Below, in pieces: positions 21,305 through 32,334 of a DNA stretch of 64,000 nucleotides. The stretch lies in assembly GCA_020746995.1 (NCBI GenBank), contig JAGPXD010000005.1, forward strand, positions 434,001 through 498,000. Reading direction: 5' to 3'. The position numbers and the translations under genes are program-made. The stretch comes from Plectosphaerella cucumerina. Lineage: Eukaryota > Ascomycota > Sordariomycetes > Glomerellales > Plectosphaerellaceae. The notes under the pieces were generated by a model. The model saw only the letters and a program-made list of their open reading frames with translations, had not been told where the DNA came from and searched no databases. Each line of letters starts with the position of its first letter. Positions within the stretch are counted from its first letter, which is position 1.

Positions 21305-21929
21305 GGCTATGGAGCTCGAGGCCGAATCGAAGGGCTCATACCGCATGGAGGTGGGGGGAATGGGTGCAAGAGGGGGGCCAAGATCATTGCTGCAGGGTAG
21401 ATTGCCATCGGGCAGACCTGGGTTACCAGCTGCAGTGCTGAAGTTGAAGCTGACCGCACTTTGCACGCCAGTGGAAGTCGAGGCTCATTCGCGGTCCAAA
21501 AGGCCGCCCTGGAATGCCTGTTCCACACCAAGCCTCGGTGTGTCCAACTGCTCCCTATGATGCGCCTCGCAGCCCCTCATCCCCATTGCACAGCAAACTT
21601 GAAAAGCTGGTTGCCCGCATTGCAGTGTGGAGGCCGAGGGGTTTCGTTCAGCGGACTTTGTAAGCATCGTCACTTTCTTCCAGCCGCTGTGGCCCACGCA
21701 TGAACTCCGCAGCGCGCTATCACCACATGGCGGCGGAGAAGTTCCAAAGAACGATTGCCGGATTGGGATGACATCTCGCATTCGGGGCGGCAAGGTCCCG
21801 GTCCCGGTGAACGAAGGGGATATATTTCAAGTGGCATCTCCTGCCAGAAGTTGCTTTTATGGATTCAACAACGACAGCTTCATTTGAACATATCAGACCT
21901 TACACTCAGCTCCTTTTACGCAAATCACC
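21305..21929. other. Intergenic with TATATTT upstream of epimerase-like gene
   Basis: No coding sequence seen. A TATATTT at 21821-21827 lies about 103-109 bp before the next start codon, a plausible TATA element on the plus strand. Confidence 0.45.
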
Positions 21930-22844
21930 ATGCAGATCCTCGTTGTCGGCGGCGCCGGTATGATCGGTGGCCATGCCGCTCTCTTCCTCCAGTCCAAGGG
22001 CCACACCGTCACCGTCGGCGGCCGTCACCGCCTCGACTCCGTTCCCCTTCTAGCGGCCCTCCCGTTCCTCGAGGTCGACTACGTCGCCGGCACCATCACC
22101 AAGGAACAGCTCGCCGCTTTTGACGCCATCGTCTTCACTGCCGGTGCCGACATGCGACACGTCCCCAAAGGCGAAGACCCGGCTGCTTTCCTCATCCGCG
22201 CCAACGGCGAGGCTGTTCCAGCTTTCGCCAAGCTTGCACGCTCCGCTGGCGTCAAGAACTTCGTCCACGTCGGCAGTGCCTATCCTTACATCGTCCCCGA
22301 TCTGGTCGAGGCCAGCGCGTACCTTCGCTCTCGCAAGCTCGCCGCTGACGGTGTCGCTGCCACCTCTACGACCGACTTCTCTGCCTGCAGTATCGACCCG
22401 CCTTTTGTCGTCGGCACCGTGCCGGGGATGATCGTCCCCGTGTTCCAAGCATACATCCAATACGCCGAGGGAAAGTTTGGGCTTCCCGAGTCGGCGCCTG
22501 TGGGTGCGTTGAACTTCATCTCGGTACGATCGCTTTCCGAGGCCATCGCCGGCGCTCTGGAGAACGGACCTGCCGTTTCCGGGAGGACGATACTGGTGGG
22601 TGATGAGAACTGGTCTTACGCGACGTATCTGGAGAAGTTCTTCAAGGCCGTAAGGAAGACGGATGTGAAGCTCGAGGTGAGGGAAGAGGAGCACCCGATG
22701 ATGCCGAGATGGTCCTTGTACGCGCAGGACAGGGTTGTATCGTACGAGCCTGACCCGGAAGATGTCAAGAGGCTGGGGAACTACAGGCGGCACGATGTTG
22801 ACAATGCCATCGAGGAAATTATTGCGGCGTATCACCAGGAGTAG
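21930..22844 (+). CDS. NAD(P)-binding epimerase/dehydratase-like protein (atypical SDR)
   Basis: Intronless, 304 aa. The Rossmann fold opens with the glycine motif GGAGMIG (residues 7-13) after strand QILVV, as in extended/atypical SDR epimerases. Further features are FTAGADMRHV, the strand FVHVGSAYP and a YLRSRKLAADG segment in place of the usual YxxxK, with Tyr and Lys separated as Y-L-R-S-R-K. Residues about 250-285 include the linker to a small C-terminal substrate domain. No signal peptide. Probable cytosolic oxidoreductase or isomerase acting on a sugar nucleotide or small ketone; the substrate cannot be assigned. It converges with the Zn2Cys6 regulator (53 bp between stops). Confidence 0.8.
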   Translation: MQILVVGGAGMIGGHAALFLQSKGHTVTVGGRHRLDSVPLLAALPFLEVDYVAGTITKEQLAAFDAIVFTAGADMRHVPKGEDPAAFLIRANGEAVPAFAKLARSAGVKNFVHVGSAYPYIVPDLVEASAYLRSRKLAADGVAATSTTDFSACSIDPPFVVGTVPGMIVPVFQAYIQYAEGKFGLPESAPVGALNFISVRSLSEAIAGALENGPAVSGRTILVGDENWSYATYLEKFFKAVRKTDVKLEVREEEHPMMPRWSLYAQDRVVSYEPDPEDVKRLGNYRRHDVDNAIEEIIAAYHQE

Positions 22845-22897
22845 ACAGGTAGATTTTGGCCATGAATACACATTCATCCATCGTACAGATTTGCGTG

Positions 22898-25459
22898 TCA
22901 TGGCACGTTTTGCCCACCAAGATAGTCCATCATGTCGCCGGACTCAAGGAACCAGCTCCCAAGCTGTGTGCCGAACGGATCGAGCTCCATGCCTCCAAGA
23001 CTCGACCAGTTCTGAATGGTATCAGGGACGCTAGGAGCCGATGAGAAGTCCTCGCCCGGAAACTGATTTGCGCCGGGCTCAGATCCCATGTAGACACCGG
23101 ACGTCGGGACCCGCGAGATTGAGCCGCCGTCCATCGGCATGCCGCCCGAGAAGCCCCGACTTGCCATAACCTCGACATACCTCGTCGCCACGGTGTGCAA
23201 CGCTCGGAATACCTGCAGCTGCCGCGCGCAACCCGCATACTCGGGCTTCTCAGCCAGGAGCGTCATGGCTTTGACGAGCTCCTTGAGGCTCTCCAAGTCA
23301 CTGAGGTTGCCCGTCTCGACAACGTTGCAGAACACGATGTTGAAGGGGATGAATGGGAGCAGCAGCAAAGCGCCGTTGACCCACATCTTGATCATCGCAG
23401 ACCGCGGGTCGGCGTCCATCAGCATGCGCAGACACTCGGTGTGGCCGTTCAGAGTGATGCGAGCGGCCTCGGTGCACTCTGTTGATGCCGAGGCGGGCGT
23501 GTGCCCTGGTGCTGCTCTGTAGATGGCCGTGAGGACGAGGTGGTCGCCCACTGCGGCGGCGCGAGCTGAGAAGTCGATCATCGCAGCACCAGGCTGTCCT
23601 TTCATGTGCATTGATAGAGCAACCTTTGACACGTTAGCTCGGAATCAATCAGTGCTGCATCATGCAGGGAGCTTTTCTCACCCAGTGCTGGGCGTTGCTG
23701 ACCAGCACGTCACGCCACTCGGCAGCAATTTCGTGGATCCGAGCAAGCCGTACGGTTGGCGGCTGGACGAGGGCTTTAGGACTGTAAATTTCGTCATAGA
23801 TGAGTCCGTAAAGGCGGGCAGAGTTGACCGAGTCGGGCAGACCGTGGCTGGCAATGGAGCTGGTGATAGAACTTGGTCCTGGCCGGGGAATCATGATGTC
23901 GCGGTCTCGGATGATCGAGGAGCGTACCAAGCAGAGGGCGACGCTCCTCTCGAGGACGTACACGGACCAGAAGAGGCTGGTCTTGCGGTTGCGGTCTTCG
24001 GGTGGATCGGTTGCTGGAGGCGGGAGATGCAGTCCAAGGGCCTGAGCGAGAAGGGCTGCTTTGGATATGAAGCCCCAAGCCGCAAAGATCTTTCCCCTTT
24101 GGAAGCAGTAGAGGGTCTGAGAAGCATGAAAGTTAGATCCGGGAAGAAACAGGGAGAAAAGATGGGTACTAACGGCGAGGTACATGGCTAAGACGTAGTC
24201 GAATGTCGTTGGGATGTGGAAGCCGAGGTTAGAGAGCATCGCCTCGAGACCATTCTGGCACAACTGCGCCTGCTCATAAAGATCCTCTCTGCTGGCTTTG
24301 GAGGCAGCTACGGCCGCACACTCTGCGAAGAGGGAGTAGAGACCCATGAAGGCGATGATGAGCTCCGCATTCGTCGCTGGTCCGGGAGAGCAGACCTTGA
24401 TCAGGTAGAGGGTGAAATCGCCGTACATCTTCAGCTGACTCCAGCAGGACAAGGGGCTCGAGGCGTGGTCTTGAGAGTGGTCAGTCGGACTAGTCAGGGG
24501 TCGGGGGCATGTGTGCTGCGCACCTTGGGCCATCCGTAGGCAGGCCATGACCTTGTCTATCGGAGGCACAGGCAGGTCTCTGGTGGTCGCGCCGGGTGGC
24601 AGAAGCGCGACGAATGGAATGCCTTCTTCCTCGGGACTGCTTCGACGTTTTTGAGACTTGACGACGGCTTGGAGAGTCTCCAGGGCTGCCTTCAACGCTT
24701 TGGACGTCTCGGGGGTGTTCTCTTCGCCGGACAGCCTGACGGCCTCTTCCAGGAACGTCGTGGCCACAACTGCCTGCGAGAGGAGCGAGCTCTCCATGGC
24801 CTGGTTCTCTGAGGCAAGTGACTTGGAGGATTGAGTCTTCTCTTCGGGCGTCTGGTACGTCTGTTCGCGATTGCTGCTGGGAGTCAATGGCGACTTCCCC
24901 ATACTCATGCCCTCCATGAGTCGGGCGAGGTCGTCTATCTTTTGCGAAATGTGCTCGATCCTGCTTTCACTTTTGGAGAAAATGTCAGCTGCTAGCTTCC
25001 GGGGACAAGAGGGATAAGAACGTACTACAAACTCGATACCAGGACCCTCTGTCGCTTTGCACGTTTCTGCACCACCGGGTAGGAGCATTGTGACCTGGCG
25101 CGGATGCATTGGGTGCATGGATGCACGCGGTCGCATTTGATCTGGGCAGTCAGCGGCGACCAAAATCATCAATTCTGAGGGGAAGTGTCGTCCACATACC
25201 TTGCGTCGGCGACACCTATCACACTTGGGGAATGCTGTCAGCAAGTTCAGGCACGAGGCAAATGCAGGGCTTGACATACGGCGACCTTCTCAGGAACTGC
25301 ATTTCCATCCAGTATGCCGGTCTTGTCCTCGTTGTCGCTGCAGGCATCATCTTCCAGCGTAGTACCTTCGTCATCGGGAGTGGTTTCGGCCCCGGAGAGG
25401 CTCATGTGCGTCTCCGGGACGGCAGTCGGATTGTCTGGCGGTTCGGGCTTGCGGGTCAT
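22898..25459 (-). CDS. Zn2Cys6 transcription factor with fungal-specific TF domain
   Basis: Seven exons: 25280-25459, 25200-25223, 25029-25141, 24524-24969, 24174-24469, 23682-24116, 22898-23623; 739 aa. The zinc cluster is split by introns: a 24-nt exon encodes C61-D-R-C64-R-R-R-K and the next gives IKCDRVHPCTQC, together C-x2-C-x6-C-x5-C-x2-C-x6-C with the last Cys at 87. A short heptad stretch follows (SRIEHISQKIDDLARLMEG), the likely dimerisation coil. The middle homology region (fungal_trans) spans about 300-560, including FAAWGFISKAALLAQALGLH. Two introns (24470-24523 and 24117-24173) are in-frame and stop-free but have good splice signals. Nuclear DNA-binding regulator, divergent from the ABC transporter. 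Confidence 0.85.
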
Positions 25460-26154
25460 CGCGACGGCTCCGGGGTCTTCGTGCCGCTGAGAGCTACAGG
25501 TAGCTGCAGCGCAGGAGATATTGCGCGGCGGAGCGGACAGAAATGTCTCTCCCGTCCGTGGGCACTGATGTTGTACAAGAGGAGAATTGGGAGCGGGACG
25601 GCGACTCGAGGCGTCCGCTCCTTGGGTTGACGTCGGCCGCTTCTTGGCGCGGCGTGCGGACTGCTGGAGTTCCGCACGCCGCTTGAGCACGCCCCTTTCT
25701 GCGTGCGCGAGTCACGCTGCGGGACGGCAGCGAAACCACGTCCGCCCCGTCTACACATCCCGCCGCGTGGAGGAGCATCGGGGTCTTGACATTCGCCTTT
25801 GCCTTCTTTGCCGTATTTCCAAGACGAAGAATCTGACGTCGGGTGTACTTCTCTCCAATGATCAAAACCTTTCTAATTTTATTCTTGCATGAGCCGCTAC
25901 TTCGCCAGGACCTCTCGCTTTACCATCGACTTGGGCATTACTTGCCAGTTATTTCCGTTTGATCATTTGACCCAATCCGCCAGCAACTTTCAACTTCCTT
26001 CCCTTTGCCCAACTCACTTGACCTGGCCTGCCCGGTGGAAAGCAGCAGCCGACAGAATCGAAGCCACACTCCTTTGTCATTCCCTATCCACGCGATAATT
26101 TTCTTCTCCCAAACTCCTACTTCGCCTCTCTCCGATCAGACCGCCACCACCACC
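25460..26154. promoter_or_regulatory. Shared divergent promoter, Zn2Cys6 regulator / ABC transporter
   Basis: A 695-bp gap separates the start codons of the two divergent genes. It contains pyrimidine-rich stretches near 26080-26130 just before the transporter start. Inverted CGG pairs typical of zinc-cluster binding sites may exist (several CGG/CCG triplets lie at 25460-25740) but none was unambiguous by eye. Confidence 0.5.
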
Positions 26155-29100
26155 ATGACAGCCCAAGAGAAGCAGCAAGAAGAGGGCAACTCTGCTGTGG
26201 CAGATGCCCCCCCTTCCATTCCGCCCAAGGAGCCATCTGCTTTCAAGGGATTTTTCGTACGTTCTCCTTAGACGTGACTGCAAGGTCAGAAACTGACACG
26301 TCGATGGCCAACAGAGGGTCTTCTCATATGGAGATTCGACGCTTTACGTCCTCCTAGCAATCGCCTTTATCGCGTCCCTCGCCGCTGGCATCGCCGTAGC
26401 CATGGTCAATGTGGTCATGGGCCAGTTCATCCGCATCTTGGGCAATGTTAGCGTTGACGGCACCGGCCCCGACTTCATGAGTACCGTGAGCACGACGGCG
26501 TACGATCTGCTTGCCCCCCCTCCATCCGTGCTCCTTCTGATGCCCTGTTATCTGACAACTCTTTGCTTCCAGGCTCTACTTTGTCTACATCGGTATCGTC
26601 CGTCTTGTTGGGGTTTACCTCTATGCATCCCTCATGACCTACGTTGCCTACCACCTCGTCAGAAATATCCAACGCGCCTACCTTCGTGCAGCTCTCAGCC
26701 AAGAAGTCGGCTACTATGACCGCGGTATCTCTGGCTCTATCGCGACACAGGCCACTAGCAACGGGCTCCTCATCCAAACTGGCATCTCCGACAAGCTCGG
26801 AATGTTCGTCCAGTCCGTTACGACATTCTTCGGGGCCTTCGTCATCGCTTTCATCAGCCAATGGAAGCTGACGCTCATCCTCATCTGCATCATCCCGACA
26901 ATCCTCATCATCGTCGGTGGCGTCAGCTTCTTCGATGCACAGATCAACGTCGGCGTTTTCGGTACCTTTGCCGCTGCCGCCAGTTACGCCGACAATCTCT
27001 TCTCGAGCATTCGGACTGTTCATGCGTTCAGTCTTCAATCTAGGACACTTGCGAAGTACGAAACCTTCCTGCAAGAAGCACTTCGGCTCGGAAAGGAAAG
27101 GAGCAAGTTCATTGGCATCATCTTTGGTGGACAGTACTTCGTCATCTACGCTGGCATGGGTCTGGCATTCTGGCAGGGTTTCCAAATGATTGGTCGTGGC
27201 GAAGCAGACCTGGGAACTGTTTTCACGTTTGCGCCCCCCCTCCCAGCACGAGCATCACGTCGCGACCTGCCAACTTGACTGACACCCGCTTTCACAGAGT
27301 TCTCTTCTCAGTCATCATAGCCGCCTCGACCATCATGACCACGGCGCCACACTTTGCGACGTTCGGACGTGCAGCGTCTGCCGCCGTCGAATTCTTCAAG
27401 CTCATCGACAGACAATCTGAGATCGACGCTTTTGACGACTCCGGGTCGCGTCCCGAATCCGTCCAGGGCGAAATCACCATCGAGGGAGTCAAGTTCATGT
27501 ACCCTACTCGCCCGGATACCACCGTTCTTGACGATCTGACGCTGTCTATCCCGGCCGGCAAGGTGACGGCTCTGGTTGTACGTGACCTCTGTAGACGCCC
27601 TCATCGCTAGGGACTTTTCGCAACTGACACCTTTTAGGGACCGAGTGGCTCAGGAAAAAGCACCATCATCGGCCTCATCGAACGCTGGTACAACCCTGCG
27701 TCTGGAACCATCAAACTCGACGGGCAGGACATCAGTAGCCTCAAATTGGCCTGGCTTCGAACGAACATCCGTCTGGTCCAGCAGGCGAGTAGCCACTACT
27801 TCCGATCCAACTAGCACCTAAGCTGACAGACCACAGGAACCCACTCTGTTCAACGGCACTGTTTTCGAGAACATCGCCCACGGCTTGGTGGCGACAGCCT
27901 GGCAGAACGATTCGCACGAGCTGCAGATGGCCCGCGTTATCGATGCCGCCAAACTTGCCTACGCTCACGACTTCATCATGGAGCTCCCCGATGGCTACAA
28001 CACGCGCGTTGGCGAGCGCGGCGGTCTACTTTCAGGCGGCCAGAAGCAGCGTGTTGCCATCGCTCGCAGCGTAGTCTCCGAACCTCGGATCCTGTTACTC
28101 GACGAAGCCACTAGCGCTCTCGACCCTCACGCCGAAGCCGTCGTCCAAAAGGCTCTTGACAGCGTTTCGCGTGACCGAACCACCATCGTTATCGCCCACA
28201 AGCTCTCCACAATCCGCCATGCCGACAACATCGTCGTCATGTCTCGCGGGGCCATATCCGAGCAGGGAACGCACGCAGAGCTGCTCGAGAGCGGGGGCAT
28301 TTACTCGCGGCTCGTCATGGCCCAGGACCTTTCCCCCTCAAACCAGGCACCTCCCGAGACGAGCGACTCCGAATCTGAGGATAAGGACATGCAGGGGAGC
28401 GCCGTTGAGCGTGTAGCCACCTTGAAGAGGTTGAACACCGCTGAAGCCAAGCACCTGGCCATGCTGGGGGATCGCGAAAACCCGGACATGTACAAAGGTG
28501 GCAACATGTTCGCCTGCGTCTGGGCTCTCGCGCGCGCAACTCCGGAGTTGACCGTCTGGTACGTCGCGGCTTTGTTGGCCTGCGTCGCAGGAGGTATGTT
28601 TTGCACCTGGAGGCCCCCACTATGTTTAGAGAAGAAAACTGACCGTGTCAGCTGCCGTGAACCCCGGACAGACTCTGCTCCTCGGAAAGCTTGTCGACAT
28701 CATCGGTCCTGGTGACCCCAGGCCCCAGGCCGACTTCCTCGCACTGATGCTTTTCGTCATGTCCCTCGGCTGTCTGGTGTGCTACTACATCCTCGGCTGG
28801 GCCATGAACGTCATTGGAAACGTAAGACATGCTTCTTCTCGCTTCAAGAAGTACAAGCAGCTAATCAACTGTAGACATTGAGCATCAAGCTCCGCAGGGA
28901 CCTCATGGCATCCTACCTCCGCCAGGACCTACGCTTCTTCGACCGCCCTGAAAACACCGTCGGCGCTCTCAGCAGCCGGCTGGACTCGAACCCGCAGTCT
29001 ATCCTCGAGCTCATGGGCATCAACATCTCTTTCGCCATCATTTCCATCATCAGCGTCATCGCATGCTGTGTCCTCTCCCTCGTTGTGGCTTGGAAGGTTG

Positions 29101-30552
29101 CCGTCGTTGGAGTCTTAGTCGGCCTCCCGCCGATTCTTCTATCTGGATGGCTGCGTCTCAAGCTCGAGGCCCGCCTGACCAGCATCATTTCTAAGGCTTT
29201 CCTGCGTAGCGCATCGTTGGCCTCCGAGTCTGTTCTCGCCATCCGGACCGTCTCTTCTCTGGCCATCGAGGAGAGCATTCTGAAGCGATATACTGATGAG
29301 CTTGACGTTGCTGTCCGCGCCTGCACTCCACCGTTGTTCCACGTCATGATCTACTTTGCCTTCAGCCAGGCCATTGAGCAGTTTGTCCTTGCTCTAGGCT
29401 TTTGGTAAGTGTCTACAGGTTTCACATCATTCAGACCCCCGGGCGTTGCTGACATTTGATTGGGAAGGTGGGGCTCGAAACTGGTTAACGACGGCGACAT
29501 CACCTTCTACCAGTTCATGGTTGCGTTCATGGGCGTCTATTTCTCGGGAATGTCCGCTTCCGCGCTCTTTGGCTTTACCAGCAGTGAGTTCATAGCCCTT
29601 GCCACCGCGGTATTAGTCTTCCTAACTTCAGTTTAAAGGCTTCTCTGGAGGAATCCAGGCGACCAACTATTACCTTTGGCTCCGCAGTCTTGAGCCGACT
29701 ATGTCCGAGACAGCCGCGAACAAGGACTGCGGCCCTCCCGAAGGCTGTGAAAACTTTGACCTGAAGGACTTGCAGTTTTCCTACCCCCTTGCTCCCGACA
29801 ACAGGGTCCTCAACGGCGTGTCCATGGAGGTGGGTGACGGGCTCTGAACACCTCATGGAGTGAAATTCACTAACAACGAATAGATCAAACGCGGCGACTT
29901 TGTAGCCTTCGTCGGTGCCTCGGGTTGCGGCAAGAGCACAATGATCTCCCTCCTCGAACGCTTCTACGATCCCACCAGTGGCACCATTTCGGTCGATTCT
30001 CAGGCCCTCACTTCGTTCAGCCCCGCCAAGTACCGCCGCCACGTTGCTCTAGTTCAGCAGGAGCCATCGCTGTTCCCCGGCTCCATTCGCGAGAACATCT
30101 CCCACGGCGCCGAGTCGGAGGACGTTTCCGACGCTGATCTCGAGGAGGCCTGTCGCGCAGCGAACGCGTGGGACTTTGTCTCATCCCTGCCCGAGGGCTT
30201 GAACACCCCTTGTGGAACGAGTGGCAGCCAGCTCTCTGGCGGTCAGAGGCAACGTATTGCTATCGCCAGAGCTCTTATCAAGAAGCCCGGTGTCATCCTG
30301 CTCGACGAAGCGACGAGCGCTCTTGATACTGAGTCCGAGCGCATCGTTCAGGCCGCCCTCTCCGAAGCCGCCGACGGAAGCAGGATCACCATTGCCGTTG
30401 CCCATCGTCTCTCAACAGTTCGTGGAGCGAGCCGAATTTATGTATTCTATGGTGGTCGGGTGGTTGAGGCCGGCACTCATGAGGAACTGATCCGGAAGGA
30501 CGGCATGTACGCCAAGATGTGCCAGGCACAGAGTCTGGATCAGGAGGCTTGA
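26155..30552 (+). CDS. ABC multidrug transporter, ABCB full-size type
   Basis: Eleven exons: 26155-26256, 26315-26499, 26573-27226, 27298-27577, 27638-27784, 27837-28593, 28652-28821, 28875-29404, 29468-29583, 29639-29829, 29884-30552; 1266 aa, normal for ABCB full transporters (TMD-NBD-TMD-NBD). NBD1 has Walker A GPSGSGKST (about 408-416), signature LSGGQKQR (about 521) and LLLDEATSALD. NBD2 has GASGCGKST (about 1055-1063), LSGGQRQR and ILLDEATSALD, so both sites look catalytically competent. The intron after exon 5 starts with GC (GCGAGT), required to keep LVQQEPTLF in frame. Exports xenobiotics or metabolites across the plasma membrane; divergent zinc-cluster gene is a likely regulator. 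Confidence 0.9.
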
Positions 30553-30729
30553 TGCCCAACGTGCGTTCCTCCCATTCTTTTGTACCAATTAGATGTCCAT
30601 CACCTTCAGGAAGTCGGCATTGAGCTCTTCTTCCTTTCTTTACACGCCTAGAACTTTAGACAACTTGTTATTCTAGAGGACCATCGGCTCGCATACATGT
30701 ACCCATGAGACGTAGAGTCACACTCGACC

Positions 30730-32334
30730 TCATACAACACATGCCCAGCTGTCAATGTCCTTCACATCGCCAGTCCCCTGGAAAACGTTGCGGGCAGGGT
30801 ACTTGCAGTGCCTGCGCTTGTAGTCTACTCCGGCGCTCTGGTCCTCGTTGACAAACCTCGTACCAACAACAGACTCGGGAGCAATGCCCTCCTCTACCCA
30901 GCGAACAATGGCCATGAGAACATTCTCCTCGGGGTCCAAACTGTGCACCGGCTCGAAACCTCCATTGCCGATAGCCGCCGCTCCAGGACCCCCAAAGCAG
31001 TGCCTCATACCAGAGATGCGGAAGAAGCGGTAGAAGTCGTCTAGCTGCGCCGGAGCGAGACCCATGGTCTTCAAGACGTGCTCGTAGTAGCGCGGGGAGT
31101 TCTCACTCGTGATGATGCCATCCGCCAGGCCGTGGTAGTGCAGCAGCTTTCCACCTGCGTTTTTGAACGCGGACAGGTCGCCGTCAAAGGTCTCAATGTT
31201 GAAGAGGTTGCGGGTCGAGGAGATGGGGAAGTCGGCCGGCTTGAGGGTCAGGGGGTCCCAGTTGGGGTCGCTGAAGATGGCGAAGCGCCACCAGTCGGAG
31301 GAGCCGAAGGGTTGGCCGTTGAACATGGCAAAGGCAGCCTCGGTGGACTCGCCACCTGGCTGCATGCGGGGGTAGACAAAGTCGCCCTTGTCGTTAAGAA
31401 GAGGGGAGTAGATCTTGCGAACCGTCTCAGCCTGTATCTCGGTCAGGCAGGTGATGTTGCTGGCGCCGGCGGGGCAGATGAGGCCCGAGGGGTCGTAGTT
31501 GCAGAGATCGGGTGACTCAAGGATACCATCGACAGCGCCGTCAAGACCGTCACACTGGCGGAGAATATCCTGCCCGATGATGGGCCACATCTGGAGGGGG
31601 ACGAAGGTCGTGGCGGTAGGAGGGCCGGTCAGGGGGTAGAAGAAAGAGCTCCATGATGTGAGGTTGTTGAAGGAGAAGGCAGGAGCTCCGGCGACGATAC
31701 CGTCAAAGTCATCAGCAAAGGTCTGTGCCTCCTTGAAGCCCTGACGACCTCCGGTGGAGCAGCCCATGTAGTAGCTCTTGGCCTGAGCCTGGCCGTAGAA
31801 TGTCTTCGTAATATCTTTACCAAGAAGAACACCAGTACGCAGAGCACGGTAGGCGTAGTCCTCGATGACGTCGGGATTGTTAAGGAAGGATTCTCCAGTC
31901 GAGCCATCGTGACCGTTGTTGGTGCCAACGGCTGCGAAGCCAAGTGAAGCTGCGTACTGGATGTCCTCGTACTGGATGCAGCCGCCGAGACCGCCGTTGC
32001 CAGTGCTCAGGAACCTTCCAGACCACTCAGCCGGGAGCCAAGCCTCCATTTTGATCCCGGAGCGGGCTGATGTGGCGACCTGGAGGGAGACACGGCAAAG
32101 GTCGACAGTGACATTCTGGGAGGCACGGCCGCAGCTGGGGTCCGCGCCGGCAAAGGTCAGAGTGGTGCCAGCCGGAACAAACTCGGTGGCGGTCGAGTTG
32201 GAGTTGGGGATGTTGAGGGAAACGGGGAGACTTCTACAGCGGTCTTGGAAAGAAGCGGTCGAGTTCAGGACGACAGGGCTGGCGGCCGAGAGAGTGGCGA
32301 GCCCGGAAAGAAGGAGGGTGTGAGACCAAGTCAT
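30730..32334 (-). CDS. Feruloyl esterase / tannase family, secreted
   Basis: Intronless, 534 aa, with a signal peptide (MTWSHTLLLSGLATLSAASP). The tannase/feruloyl-esterase family hallmark is present: C192-S193 in GCSTGGRQG, an acid in HGLADGIIT and the His-Cys pair in MRHCFGGPG, the CS-D-HC arrangement in which a disulphide links the residues flanking the catalytic Ser and His. Upstream, TGNGGLGG and NNGHDGST are also typical. Numerous N-x-[ST] sites fit secretion. The enzyme would release ferulic or gallic acid from plant cell-wall esters. A TATA box lies about 101-107 bp upstream. It is tail to tail with the ABC transporter. Confidence 0.92.
   Translation of the reverse strand: MTWSHTLLLSGLATLSAASPVVLNSTASFQDRCRSLPVSLNIPNSNSTATEFVPAGTTLTFAGADPSCGRASQNVTVDLCRVSLQVATSARSGIKMEAWLPAEWSGRFLSTGNGGLGGCIQYEDIQYAASLGFAAVGTNNGHDGSTGESFLNNPDVIEDYAYRALRTGVLLGKDITKTFYGQAQAKSYYMGCSTGGRQGFKEAQTFADDFDGIVAGAPAFSFNNLTSWSSFFYPLTGPPTATTFVPLQMWPIIGQDILRQCDGLDGAVDGILESPDLCNYDPSGLICPAGASNITCLTEIQAETVRKIYSPLLNDKGDFVYPRMQPGGESTEAAFAMFNGQPFGSSDWWRFAIFSDPNWDPLTLKPADFPISSTRNLFNIETFDGDLSAFKNAGGKLLHYHGLADGIITSENSPRYYEHVLKTMGLAPAQLDDFYRFFRISGMRHCFGGPGAAAIGNGGFEPVHSLDPEENVLMAIVRWVEEGIAPESVVGTRFVNEDQSAGVDYKRRHCKYPARNVFQGTGDVKDIDSWACVV

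Noticed and set aside
25889..26271. Possible upstream exons of the ABC transporter
   Set aside because: Frames before 26155 have no ATG giving ABCB-like sequence; the MTAQEKQQ start fits the family and the preceding DNA looks like a leader.
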